Shown here: one piece after another, positions 1 through 9,343 of the stretch | Layout: every line of letters starts with the position of its first letter | Numbering within the stretch: the first letter of the stretch is position 1 | Source of the DNA: an uncultured Clostridia bacterium | Lineage (GTDB): Bacteria > Bacillota > Clostridia > Christensenellales > Borkfalkiaceae | DNA: 64,000 bases | NCBI GenBank assembly: GCA_944367045.1 | Contig: CALVWI010000003.1 | Span: 1-64,000 of the forward strand | Reading direction: 5' to 3' | Notes under the pieces: generated by a model | The model's input: only the letters and a program-made list of their open reading frames with translations | Database searches by the model: none | What the model was told of the DNA's origin: nothing | Made by a program: the position numbers and the translations under genes

Positions 1-45
1 ATATGCGTGTCAAAACAAAGAACAAGTTTTAAGGAGAATCAAGTT

Positions 46-924
46 ATGACGAAAGCTATGAAGAAAGTAACGTGCCTCGCATGCGTGGCGGTTATGGGTC
101 TGGGTGCAGCGATGTTCGCTGCCTGCGACGATCAGGGCGGCAACACCCCCGGCGGCGACACCAACAGAGAAGTCGAGGAGATCGTTATCTCCGGTTCCTC
201 TTCCGTCACCCCCCTCATGGAGAAGCTCGCAGAAGTTTACGAGTCCTTCAACCCCTATGTTGACATCACCGTCCAGATGAGCGACTCCGGTACGGGCGTC
301 GCTGATGCGATCCAGGGCAAGAACGATTTCGGTATGGCATCCCGTGCCCTCAAGGACAGCGAGACCGAGCAGGGCGTCGTCTCTCAGACCATCTGCCTCG
401 ACGGCGTCGCACTCGTCGTCAACCCCGCTTCCGACCTCGACAATGTGACGAGCGATCAGGTCTACCAGCTCTACGCAAACGGCACTGCGATCGGCAGCAT
501 CACCAACGCCTTCTCCCGTGAGGATGGTTCGGGTACGCGCGACGCATTCGACAGCCTCATCAAGAGCGCGGCAGGCGAAGAGCTCGGCGACCTTCTTTCC
601 TTCGCAAACTGCGTTGAGATCCAGAACAACACCGGCTCCGTGATGAGCGCGATCGCTTCCAACTCCAACGCCAACACCATCGGCTACATCTCCATGGGTT
701 CCGTCAACGACACCGTCAAGACCGTCAAGTTCGAGGACGTCGAGGCGACCGCAGACAACGTCAAGAACGGCAGCTACACCCTGTCGAGACCCTTCAACAT
801 CGTCTACAAGAGCGAAGAGGACCTCTCCGAAGCTGCGAAGCTCTTCATCGACTTCATCATGAGCGATGCCGGCCAGCTCATCGCAGAGAACGAGGGCTAT
901 ATCTCCCAGGAACTCGGCGAGTAA
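46..924 (+). CDS. pstS: Phosphate ABC transporter, substrate-binding lipoprotein PstS
   Basis: Binds inorganic phosphate outside the membrane and delivers it to the Pst permease. The 292-residue product starts with a lipoprotein signal peptide (KK, hydrophobic stretch, lipobox FAAC with Cys27), then a Gly/Asn/Thr linker and the PstS fold with SGSSSVTPLM and SREDGSGTRDAF, the phosphate-contact loops of this family. The ATG at 46 is chosen over an in-frame GTG at 7 because AAGGAG at 31-36 is correctly spaced from it. The fused permease and the ATPase follow directly, so this is the first gene of a pst operon whose promoter lies before the window. Confidence 0.95.
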   Translation: MTKAMKKVTCLACVAVMGLGAAMFAACDDQGGNTPGGDTNREVEEIVISGSSSVTPLMEKLAEVYESFNPYVDITVQMSDSGTGVADAIQGKNDFGMASRALKDSETEQGVVSQTICLDGVALVVNPASDLDNVTSDQVYQLYANGTAIGSITNAFSREDGSGTRDAFDSLIKSAAGEELGDLLSFANCVEIQNNTGSVMSAIASNSNANTIGYISMGSVNDTVKTVKFEDVEATADNVKNGSYTLSRPFNIVYKSEEDLSEAAKLFIDFIMSDAGQLIAENEGYISQELGE

Positions 925-942
925 CTTAACGCGAGGAACGCT

Positions 943-2742
943 ATGGCAAAAAGCGCTGCAACTGCATCGGAAAAGGCGTTCCGCAACGGCAATCTCGCTT
1001 CGGTGAGAGAAAATACCGCAAAGGGCGTGTTCATCGCCCTTGCGGCATTTTCCATTATTGCGGTCTTCGCCATCGTCATCTACCTGCTTTCGGCGAGCAT
1101 CCCCGCCTTCAAGGAGATCGGACTCATCAACTTCCTGACGGGCAGCATTTGGTCGGCATCGCACGAGATCTTCGGCATCCTCCCGATGATCGTCACGAGC
1201 CTTGTCCTCACGGTGCTCTCCGTGGTCATCGGCGGCATCCTTGCCGTGTTCACCGCCGTCTACATGGTCTACTATTGCCCCATCTGGATGAAGAAGATCT
1301 ATGAGCAGATCATCAACCTCCTCGCGGGCATCCCGTCCCTTATCTTCGGTTACTTCGGCCTCGTCGTCCTGAGACCCATCATGGAGGATATCTTCCATGT
1401 CGGTTCCGCCTCGGGCCTCCTGCTCTCGACCGTCGTCCTGAGCATCATGATCCTTCCCACGATCACCTCGCTCGTCAAGAACAGCCTTGAGAACGTGCCC
1501 ATGCACTACTATGAGGGCGCGCTCGCACTCGGCTGCACCAAGAACCAGGCGGTGTGGAAGGTCTGCCTCCCCGCAGCCAAGAACGGCCTCATCGCCGCCA
1601 TCATCCTCGGCGTCGGCAGAGCGGTGGGCGAGACGATGGCTGTCCAGCTCTTGCTCGGCAACCAGGTCAACTATCCCACCGATTGGTTCCTTCCCATCCG
1701 TTCGCTGACGAGCAACATCATGCTGGAGTTCGGCTATTCGACGGGCCTTCACCGCGAGGCACTCATCGCGACGGGCTTCGTGCTCCTCGTGTTCATCCTC
1801 ATCATCAACCTCTGTCTCTGGGCGGTCAAGAAGAACGACTCCATCGCGGGCAACAAGTTCTTCTCGCGTAAGTTCAAGCAGACCAACAGCACGATCGCAC
1901 AGCTCAACTACAAGAAGACGGGAAGTTTGCAGGATATCCTCTGGATCCTCTCGCACATCTTCGCCATTCTCGTGGCGCTCGTGCTCGCCTTCATCATCGT
2001 CTTCGTGTTCATCCGCGGCATTCCCAATCTCTCCCTTGACTTCCTGTTCGGCGAGAGCGGAAACGCCCACATGACGCTCGGTCCCGCATTTGCTTCCACG
2101 GGTATGCTCATCCTGATGTCGCTGCTCATCGCCCTGCCGCTCGGCATCGGCGCGGCCATCTTCCTCACCGAGTATGCAAAGCGCGGCAGCAAGCTCGTCA
2201 AGATCATCCGCCTCTTCATCGATACGCTCGCAGGTATTCCTTCCATCGTGTTCGGCCTCTTCGGCGCCATCTTCTTCGGCACCTACTGCGGCATGGGGTA
2301 CAGCCTGATAAACGGTTCCCTGACGCTCGCGCTCATCGTCCTGCCCACCGTCATCCGCAGCACCGAGCAGAGCCTCTCCGAGGTCCCCGACAGTATGAGA
2401 GAGGCAAGCTACGCACTCGGCGCGGGCAAGCTCAAGACCATCTTCGTGGTCGTGCTGCCTCAGGCCATCTCGGGTATCATCACCTCCATCATCCTCTCCA
2501 TCGGCCGTATCGTCGGTGAGAGCGCGGCGCTCATCTACACCGCAGGTTCAGTCGCCGGCATGCCCGAAGGGTACGGTTCCGCCGGCTCGAGCTTCGCCGT
2601 CATGATGTATAAGTTCATGAGCGAGGGCCTCGAGATCGACAAGTGCTATGCGACGGCGGCGGTCCTCATGATCCTCGTCATCATCCTCAACATCCTCGTC
2701 ACGCTCACACAGAAATTATTCAATCGGAGTAAAGCAAAATGA
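943..2742 (+). CDS. pstC-pstA: Phosphate ABC transporter permease, PstC-PstA fusion
   Basis: Membrane channel for phosphate import. The 599-residue protein contains two complete MetI-type permease units in one reading frame. The PstC-like half covers about residues 1-300 with an EAA loop near 187-228 ([16 protein letters not shown]). The PstA-like half covers about 330-599 with its EAA loop near 484-530 ([17 protein letters not shown]). PstC and PstA are usually separate proteins of about 300 residues each, so the length equals both joined. No stop or start separates the halves; the joint is a hydrophilic stretch near residues 290-325. It lies 18 bp after pstS and overlaps pstB by ATGA. Confidence 0.93.
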   Translation: MAKSAATASEKAFRNGNLASVRENTAKGVFIALAAFSIIAVFAIVIYLLSASIPAFKEIGLINFLTGSIWSASHEIFGILPMIVTSLVLTVLSVVIGGILAVFTAVYMVYYCPIWMKKIYEQIINLLAGIPSLIFGYFGLVVLRPIMEDIFHVGSASGLLLSTVVLSIMILPTITSLVKNSLENVPMHYYEGALALGCTKNQAVWKVCLPAAKNGLIAAIILGVGRAVGETMAVQLLLGNQVNYPTDWFLPIRSLTSNIMLEFGYSTGLHREALIATGFVLLVFILIINLCLWAVKKNDSIAGNKFFSRKFKQTNSTIAQLNYKKTGSLQDILWILSHIFAILVALVLAFIIVFVFIRGIPNLSLDFLFGESGNAHMTLGPAFASTGMLILMSLLIALPLGIGAAIFLTEYAKRGSKLVKIIRLFIDTLAGIPSIVFGLFGAIFFGTYCGMGYSLINGSLTLALIVLPTVIRSTEQSLSEVPDSMREASYALGAGKLKTIFVVVLPQAISGIITSIILSIGRIVGESAALIYTAGSVAGMPEGYGSAGSSFAVMMYKFMSEGLEIDKCYATAAVLMILVIILNILVTLTQKLFNRSKAK

Positions 2743-3593
2743 TCTTCAAATCCAAGAAAAAGGAAGAGACGGCCGCAGAGCCCTCCAAAGAGGTGGAAAG
2801 GGCAGAAAAGAAGAGAGGCCTCGCTCAGTTCGAGATGGGCGACATCGCCGTCTCCGTCCACAAAATGGATCTCTTCTACGGAAGCTTCCAGGCGCTCAAG
2901 AATATCAACATGGAGTTCCCGACCAAGAAGCTCACGGCACTCATCGGGCCTTCGGGCTGCGGTAAGTCGACGCTTCTGAAGTCGCTCAACCGCATGAACG
3001 ACCTCGTCGACGGCTGCAAGATCACCGGCGAGATCAAGGTGGGGGATACCGACATCTACCAGCGCGGCCTCGACCTTGCCCGCCTTCGCAAGAACGTCGG
3101 CATGGTGTTCCAGCGCCCCAACCCCCTTGCGATGAGCGTCTACGACAACATCGCATACGGCCCCCGTACCTTCGGCATCAAGAAGCGTGCCGACCTCGAC
3201 GCCATCGTCGAGAAGTCCCTCCGCGGCGCAGCCATGTGGGATGAGGTCAAGGACCGTCTCAACAAGTCCGCACTCGGCCTTTCGGGCGGCCAGCAGCAGC
3301 GTCTCTGCATCGCACGTGCGCTCGCCGTCGAGCCGCAGGTCCTTCTCATGGACGAACCCACGTCGGCACTCGACCCCATTTCGACGGGCAAGATCGAAGA
3401 GCTCTGCAAGGAGCTCAAGAACGACATCACCGTCATCATGGTCACGCACAACATGCAGCAGGCATTCCGTATCGCCGACTATACGGCATACTTCCTGCTC
3501 GGCGAGATGGTGGAGATGGGGGACACCCAGAAGATCTTCACGCATCCCGACGACAAGCGCACAGAGGACTACGTCAACGGCAGATTCGGTTGA
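2739..3593 (+). CDS. pstB: Phosphate ABC transporter ATP-binding protein PstB
   Basis: Cytoplasmic ATPase that powers phosphate import. Its 284 residues show Walker [10 protein letters not shown], the PstB-typical [14 protein letters not shown], signature LSGGQQQR, Walker [14 protein letters not shown] and the switch His in [10 protein letters not shown]. About 45 charged residues precede the ABC core, a longer N-terminus than usual. The start codon overlaps the permease stop by 4 nt, so translation is probably coupled. phoU, which commonly follows pstB, is absent; the next gene has its own promoter and is unrelated. Confidence 0.96.
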   Translation: MIFKSKKKEETAAEPSKEVERAEKKRGLAQFEMGDIAVSVHKMDLFYGSFQALKNINMEFPTKKLTALIGPSGCGKSTLLKSLNRMNDLVDGCKITGEIKVGDTDIYQRGLDLARLRKNVGMVFQRPNPLAMSVYDNIAYGPRTFGIKKRADLDAIVEKSLRGAAMWDEVKDRLNKSALGLSGGQQQRLCIARALAVEPQVLLMDEPTSALDPISTGKIEELCKELKNDITVIMVTHNMQQAFRIADYTAYFLLGEMVEMGDTQKIFTHPDDKRTEDYVNGRFG

Positions 3594-3650
3594 TACCCGA
3601 ATTCGGCCGCACGCCAACTCCGCTCATCCATCCTTCATCTTTTCCCCTTT

Positions 3651-3690
3651 GGCCCGGCGCATGCGTCGGGTCATCTATTTTATTTTCCGA
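3651..3690 (+). terminator. Rho-independent terminator of the pst operon
   Basis: A 9-bp GC-rich stem with two G-U pairs (GGCCCGGCG against CGTCGGGTC) closes a 4-nt loop at 3651-3672 and is followed by a T-rich stretch. It lies about 60 bp after pstB. Confidence 0.6.
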
Positions 3691-3748
3691 CGTTTTTTTG
3701 TGCGGAAGGGGACGCGCGGAAATTCTTGCAAAAGTCGTAAAAAGCCGA

Positions 3749-3777
3749 TTGACAAGCCCTTTATTTAGTGCTAAAAT
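3749..3777 (+). promoter_or_regulatory. Sigma-A promoter for the ABC exporter operon
   Basis: TTGACA at 3749-3754 and TAAAAT at 3772-3777 with a 17-bp spacer, 40 bp before the first exporter gene. Confidence 0.8.
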
Positions 3778-3816
3778 TGAAGCGTTTATGCTTTTATAAG
3801 CGGGAGAATACAAGAG

Positions 3817-5607
3817 ATGATCTTTGGGAAATACATCAACCGGTACTACTTGAAATACGGGTGGGTGCTGCTCATCGGGCTTGCGGCGCTCGTGCTCGTG
3901 GACTACTTCCAGCTCGAAGTGCCCGAGCTCTACCGCATGGTCATCAACGGCATCAATACGGGCTTTGTCGAAACGGACGCCGGCACCGTTCCCTTCGACA
4001 TCAACTTCCTGCTCGACGAGATCTGTCTCCCGCTCATCTTCATCATTCTCGTGATGGTGGTGGGGCGGTTCGTCTGGCGTATCTGCTTCTTCGGCACGGG
4101 CATCCGCGTGGAGACTTCCATCCGCAGCAGGATGTTTGACCACTGCAAGGACCTCTCCGCGCAGTACTATCAGGTCAATAAGGTGGGGAATCTGATGTCC
4201 CTCTTTACAAACGACCTCGACACCATTCAGGAGTGCTTCGGCTCGGGCATCATGATGATGTGCGACGCCGCCTTCCTCGGCATCCTCACCGTCGTCAAGA
4301 TGTGGCGGATGGACTATAAACTTACGCTCCTCGCGCTCATCCCGATGGCGCTGCTGCTTGCGAGCGGCATCATCGTGGGCAAGTACATGACCAAGAAGTG
4401 GGAGACGCGGCAGGCGGCCTTCTCCGACCTCTCCGACTTCTCTCAGGAGAGCTTTTCGGGCATCGCCGTCATCAAGGCGTTCGTCAAGGAGACGAAGGAG
4501 CTTTTAGCCTTCCGCCGCCTCAACAAGCGCAACGAGGAGGTCAACGTCTCCTATACCAAGGCGTCGACGCTTCTCAATATCACCGTGACGCTCTTCGTCG
4601 AGTCGGTCATCTGCATCATCTTGGGCTACGGCGGCTACCTCGTCTATCAGGGCGAGTTCAACGCAGGCCAGCTCGTCGAGTACATCGGCTACTTCAACGC
4701 GATGGTCTGGCCCGTGATGGCGGTCTCCCAGCTCATCGAAATGACCTCGCGCGGCAAGGCCTCTTTGAACCGCGTCAGCGAACTCCTTGAAGCCAAGCAG
4801 GACGTCGTCGACGCCCCCGGCGTGGTGGACGTCAAGGACATTCAGGGACGCATCGAGTTCCGCGGCCTCACCTTCCGCTATCCGGACGGCGAGTTCGACG
4901 TCTTGAAGAACGTCTCCTTCACCATCGAACCGGGCGAAAACGTCGGCCTCGTGGGGAAGACGGGTTCAGGCAAGACGACCATCGTCGATCTCATTCTGCG
5001 CACCTATAACGTGCCGGATGGGACCATCTTTTTGGACGGGCACGACGTCAACACCATTCCCATCCACGAGGTGCGCGCCGCGGCGGCGTACGTCCCGCAG
5101 GACAACTTCCTCTTCAGCGACACCATCGAGAACAACATCGCCTTTGCGTATGAGGGCGAGAAGGCGTCCGAGGCGGAGGCCGCAGAGGAGGCCGCCCGTC
5201 TCGCCGCCGTGCACGACAACATCGTCGACTTCAAGGACAAGTACATGACCGTTTTGGGCGAGCGCGGCGTCACCGTCTCGGGCGGGCAGAAGCAGCGCAT
5301 CTCCATCGCCCGCGCGCTCATGAAGCAGGCGAAGATCCTCATCTTGGACGACTCCGTCTCCGCCGTCGACACCAAGACGGAGCAGGAGATCCTCACCAAT
5401 CTCAAAAAGAACAGGTCGGGGCTCACGACCATCCTCATCGCGCACCGCATCTCGACGGTGGAAGACATGGACAAGATCATCTTCATCGACGACGGCAGCG
5501 TCGTCGACGTCGGTACGCACGACGAACTCATTGCGCGCTGTCCTGCCTACAAGAAGATGGTCGATTTGCAAAAGCTCGAGGAAGAAGGGGGGAACGGAAA
5601 TGCGTGA
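3817..5607 (+). CDS. ABC exporter half-transporter, degenerate-site subunit (pair 1)
   Basis: Type IV (exporter-fold) ABC protein of 596 residues: six membrane segments in about 1-320, then the nucleotide-binding domain. Walker A is VGKTGSGKTT and the signature VSGGQKQR. Walker B ends ILDDSVSAVD, so the catalytic Glu is replaced by Asp. In heterodimeric exporters such as TM287/TM288 one subunit carries this change, and the next gene has the canonical Glu, so the two are probably one transporter. Substrate unknown; multidrug or peptide export is a family-level guess. It heads a four-gene run of similar proteins. Confidence 0.93.
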   Translation: MIFGKYINRYYLKYGWVLLIGLAALVLVDYFQLEVPELYRMVINGINTGFVETDAGTVPFDINFLLDEICLPLIFIILVMVVGRFVWRICFFGTGIRVETSIRSRMFDHCKDLSAQYYQVNKVGNLMSLFTNDLDTIQECFGSGIMMMCDAAFLGILTVVKMWRMDYKLTLLALIPMALLLASGIIVGKYMTKKWETRQAAFSDLSDFSQESFSGIAVIKAFVKETKELLAFRRLNKRNEEVNVSYTKASTLLNITVTLFVESVICIILGYGGYLVYQGEFNAGQLVEYIGYFNAMVWPVMAVSQLIEMTSRGKASLNRVSELLEAKQDVVDAPGVVDVKDIQGRIEFRGLTFRYPDGEFDVLKNVSFTIEPGENVGLVGKTGSGKTTIVDLILRTYNVPDGTIFLDGHDVNTIPIHEVRAAAAYVPQDNFLFSDTIENNIAFAYEGEKASEAEAAEEAARLAAVHDNIVDFKDKYMTVLGERGVTVSGGQKQRISIARALMKQAKILILDDSVSAVDTKTEQEILTNLKKNRSGLTTILIAHRISTVEDMDKIIFIDDGSVVDVGTHDELIARCPAYKKMVDLQKLEEEGGNGNA

Positions 5608-7483
5608 GTACTATCCTCTCATCGTCGTCGGGGCCGTCATCGGGTTCTTCTCCATCGTCTTTTCGATCGCCTATGCCCTCATCAAGAACAAGAAGGAGGC
5701 CATCGGCTTCGACCGCAACATGAAGGACGGGGAGATCGTCCGCCGTCTGCTCGCCTATGCCAAGCCGCACTGGAAGAGCTTCGTCTTCGCGGGGCTGTGC
5801 ATGGCGTTCTCCATTGCCTACGACATCGCCTCGCCCCTCCTCATCGGCTACATCGAGGAGATCGTGAGCGGCGAGTTTGAGCTTGCGCAGCTCTTCATGC
5901 TCGTCGGCGTGTATGCGGCCATCCTCGTCGTCTCCCTCGTGAGCTCATATGTGCAGGCCATCACGCTGCAGAAGACGGGCCAGCGCATCCTCTCGACGCT
6001 GAGAGAGGACCTCTTCTCCCACATCGAGGGCCTCTCGCACGCCCAGCTCAACCTCATCCCCGTGGGCAAGCTCGTCACGCGCGTCACCAACGATACCAAC
6101 GCCATCTCCATGATGTTCACGAACATCCTCGTCAACCTCATCAAGAACGTGTTCGTGGTGCTCGGCGTGCTCGTCGCGATGTTCATCTTGAACCTCGAGC
6201 TCACCCTCATGGTGCTGTGCTTCGCGCCCTTCATCGTGCTGTTTACGCTCATCTTCCGCAAGTTCTCGCGGCGGGCATACCGCAAGGTGAAGGACGGCAC
6301 GACGGACATCAACACCTTCCTTTCGGAGAATCTCTCGGGCATGAAGATCACGCAGATCTTCAACCGCCAGCAGCGCAAGATGCAGGAGTTCGAAAAGAAG
6401 AATAAGACGCTCGCCTCGGCGAAGCACCAGCAGATCTTCGTGTTCGGTATCTTCCGACCGCTCGTCTATATGCTGTACATCGCCTCCGTGCTGTGCCTGC
6501 TCTTTTTGGGCGGCAAGGGGTACCTGGACGGCGCGTCCTTCCTCGGCAATGCCATTTCGAGCGCGACCATCGTCACGTTCTATATGTACCTCTCCAAGTT
6601 CTTCAACCCCATCCAGAGCCTTGCTGAGCAGTTCAACTGGCTGCAGTCGGCGTTTGCCTCGGCGGAGAAGATCTTCACCGTGTTCGACCTGCAGCCCGAA
6701 GTGGTCGACGAGCCGGACGCCATCGAACTTCCCGAAGTCAGGGGGGAGATCGAGTTCAAGGACGTGTGGTTCTCGTATATCCCGGGCGAGTGGGTCTTGA
6801 AGGGGGTCTCCTTCCACGTCAACGCGCGCGATACGGTGGCGTTCGTCGGCAGTACGGGCTCGGGCAAGACGACCATCCTCTCGCTCATCTGCCGCAACTA
6901 CGACATTCAGAAGGGCTCCATCCTCATCGACGGCATCGACATCAAACACATCAAAATTTCCTCCCTCCGCCGCAACTTCGGGCAGATGTTGCAGGACGTC
7001 TTTCTCTTCTCGGGGACCATCCGCAGCAACATCGTCCTCCGCGACGACATCCCCGACGACGAGATCATGCGCGTCTGCGACTATGTCAACGCGTCCTCCT
7101 TCATCAACAAGCTCGAAAAGGGCCTCGACGAAGAGGTGCGCGAGCGCGGCAACAACTTCTCGGCGGGGCAGAGGCAGCTTCTCTCCTTTGCGCGTACCAT
7201 CGTGCACAAGCCCTCCGTCATGATCCTCGACGAGGCGACCGCCAACATCGACACGGAGACGGAAGTCCTCATCCAGGATTCCCTCGAAAAGATGATGAAC
7301 ATCGGCACCATGCTCATCGTGGCGCACCGCCTTTCGACCATCCGCAATGCCGATAAGATCATCGTGCTCTCGCACGGAGAGATCATCGAGGAGGGCACGC
7401 ACCACGAACTTCTCGAGAAGAAGGGGAGATATTACCGCCTGTATACCCTGCAGGCGCACCGCGAGCAGCTCCAAAACGCATAA
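5600..7483 (+). CDS. ABC exporter half-transporter, canonical-site subunit (pair 1)
   Basis: Exporter-fold ABC protein of 627 residues. An additional N-terminal hydrophobic helix (YYPLIVVGAVIGFFSIVFSI) precedes the six-helix domain. The nucleotide-binding domain has Walker A VGSTGSGKTT, an altered signature FSAGQRQ, and Walker B MILDEATANID with the catalytic Glu. The ATG at 5600 overlaps the previous gene by 8 nt and has GGGGGGAA just before it; an in-frame ATG at 5531 lies deep in the previous gene and is unlikely. It complements the degenerate site of its neighbour. Confidence 0.93.
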   Translation: MREYYPLIVVGAVIGFFSIVFSIAYALIKNKKEAIGFDRNMKDGEIVRRLLAYAKPHWKSFVFAGLCMAFSIAYDIASPLLIGYIEEIVSGEFELAQLFMLVGVYAAILVVSLVSSYVQAITLQKTGQRILSTLREDLFSHIEGLSHAQLNLIPVGKLVTRVTNDTNAISMMFTNILVNLIKNVFVVLGVLVAMFILNLELTLMVLCFAPFIVLFTLIFRKFSRRAYRKVKDGTTDINTFLSENLSGMKITQIFNRQQRKMQEFEKKNKTLASAKHQQIFVFGIFRPLVYMLYIASVLCLLFLGGKGYLDGASFLGNAISSATIVTFYMYLSKFFNPIQSLAEQFNWLQSAFASAEKIFTVFDLQPEVVDEPDAIELPEVRGEIEFKDVWFSYIPGEWVLKGVSFHVNARDTVAFVGSTGSGKTTILSLICRNYDIQKGSILIDGIDIKHIKISSLRRNFGQMLQDVFLFSGTIRSNIVLRDDIPDDEIMRVCDYVNASSFINKLEKGLDEEVRERGNNFSAGQRQLLSFARTIVHKPSVMILDEATANIDTETEVLIQDSLEKMMNIGTMLIVAHRLSTIRNADKIIVLSHGEIIEEGTHHELLEKKGRYYRLYTLQAHREQLQNA

Positions 7484-7516
7484 CTTTCCTCGCTGCCCGC
7501 ATCGACAGGAGATCTT

Positions 7517-9343
7517 ATGAAGAATTCGGCACCCCGCTTTACCAAGGCGGGTATGCTCGCCTATTTTGCAAAGGGGAGCTTGGGGCTGTTCGCCCTGAGT
7601 ATCCTCTGCAACCTTGTTATGACGCTCCTCCTCGTGCTCATCCCGCAGCTCATCGGCTTTACGGTGGACTGCGTCATCGGCAGCGAGGAAGTTTCCTCTG
7701 CTTACGAGGTATTTGTCCGCATCTTCGGCGGGGTGGACGTCTTAAAGGAGAATATTTGGCTCATCGCCGTCATCGTCGTGGCGCTCTCGCTCGTCACGGC
7801 GCTCTTTCGTTACGGCAACAACTTTTTGAATTTGCACGCCAATCAGGTGATGCTCAAGCGCATTCGCGACACGCTCTTCCCGCATTTGCAGCGGCTGCCG
7901 TTGAAGTGGCATCATCTTCACAACACGGGCGACGTCATCCAGCGCTGCACCTCGGACGTGGACGCTATCTCCAACTTCGTCTCGGGGCAGCTCGTCACGC
8001 TCTTCCGCATCGTCATCATGATCGCGCTCTCCATGACGCTCATGTTTTTGACGGACGTGCGCCTCGCCGCCATTGCCGCGGTATTCCTCCCCGCCGTCGT
8101 CGCGTACTCCGCGGTGTTCTTTGCAAAACTTCTGCCCGAATACCGCAAGTGCGACGAGGAGGAGGGCGTGCTCTCCACCATCGCGCAGGAGAACTTCACG
8201 GGCGTGCGCGTCGTGCGCGCCTTCGGAAGGGAAAAAGAGGAGCGCGACAAGTTCGAAAAGCAGAACGCCCACTACACGGGGCAATGGGTGCGTGTCATGC
8301 GCCAGAGCGCCCTCTTCTGGACGACGAGCGACCTCCTCACCGGCCTGCAACTGCTCTTTATCATCGTGTTCGGCACCATCTTCTGCGTCAACGGGAGCTT
8401 GAGCGCGGGCGATCTCATCGTCTTCATCTCCTACAACACGCTGTTAGTCGGGCCGATGAACACGCTCGGGCGCATCATCTCCAACATGAGCCGCGCAGGC
8501 ATCGCGCTCGGGCGCATCTCGGAGATCATGAACAGCGAGGTGGAGGACTACGGGAGCGCGGAGCCCCTGCACGGGGACATCGTGTTCGACCATGTCACCT
8601 TCTGCTACGAAGAGGGCAAGCCCGTCCTTTCGGACGTGAGCTTCACCGTGAAGGAGGGGACGACGCTGGGCATCCTCGGCGGCACGGGGAGCGGCAAGTC
8701 GACCATTGCCTACCTTCTCGACGGGCTGTATCCGCTCACGTCGGGCAGCATCTCCATCGGCGGGAGGGACATCGCAACGCTCTCGCCCGCGACCATCCGA
8801 AGCGCCGTCGGGTTTGTGCTGCAGGAGGGCTTCCTCTATTCGCGCACGGTGGGGGAGAACATCAAAATTGCAGCCCCCGAGGCGAGCGACGAGGACATGA
8901 AGCGGGCGGCACACCTCGCGTGCGTGGACGAGCACATCGAGAGCTTCCCCGAAGGGTACAAAACCGAGGTGGGGGAGCGCGGCGTCACGCTCTCGGGCGG
9001 GCAGAAACAGCGCGTCTCTATCGCCCGCACCCTCATGCGGAGGACGCCCGTGCTCGTTTTTGACGATTCCCTCTCCGCCGTCGACAGCGAGACGGACTTT
9101 CGTATCCGCGCCCGCCTCAACGAGAATTTAAAGGATGTCACCAAACTCATCATCTCCCACCGCGTGACGACGCTCATGCAGTCCGAAAATATCATCGTGC
9201 TCGAAGAGGGGCGCATCATGGAACAGGGCACGCACGAGGAGCTCATGCAAAGAGGCGGCATCTACCGCACCATCTACGACATGCAGATGGCGCTTCCCGA
9301 CGAACTCAAGGAGGAACTTCGCGATGAAACGCACCGCAGCTGA
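7517..9343 (+). CDS. ABC exporter half-transporter, degenerate-site subunit (pair 2)
   Basis: 608-residue exporter-fold ABC protein with AGGAG before the ATG. Walker A is LGGTGSGKST, signature LSGGQKQR, and Walker B VFDDSLSAVD again has Asp for the catalytic Glu. It repeats the arrangement of the first pair, which suggests either an old duplication of the pair or two related transporters. The 33-bp gap from the preceding gene holds no terminator, so it is probably co-transcribed. Substrate unknown. Confidence 0.92.
   Translation: MKNSAPRFTKAGMLAYFAKGSLGLFALSILCNLVMTLLLVLIPQLIGFTVDCVIGSEEVSSAYEVFVRIFGGVDVLKENIWLIAVIVVALSLVTALFRYGNNFLNLHANQVMLKRIRDTLFPHLQRLPLKWHHLHNTGDVIQRCTSDVDAISNFVSGQLVTLFRIVIMIALSMTLMFLTDVRLAAIAAVFLPAVVAYSAVFFAKLLPEYRKCDEEEGVLSTIAQENFTGVRVVRAFGREKEERDKFEKQNAHYTGQWVRVMRQSALFWTTSDLLTGLQLLFIIVFGTIFCVNGSLSAGDLIVFISYNTLLVGPMNTLGRIISNMSRAGIALGRISEIMNSEVEDYGSAEPLHGDIVFDHVTFCYEEGKPVLSDVSFTVKEGTTLGILGGTGSGKSTIAYLLDGLYPLTSGSISIGGRDIATLSPATIRSAVGFVLQEGFLYSRTVGENIKIAAPEASDEDMKRAAHLACVDEHIESFPEGYKTEVGERGVTLSGGQKQRVSIARTLMRRTPVLVFDDSLSAVDSETDFRIRARLNENLKDVTKLIISHRVTTLMQSENIIVLEEGRIMEQGTHEELMQRGGIYRTIYDMQMALPDELKEELRDETHRS

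Noticed and set aside
10-2070. Minus-strand open frame of 686 codons over pstS and the permease
   Set aside because: Antisense shadow: Asp/Glu/His/Arg-rich with no motif, opposite two well-supported genes.
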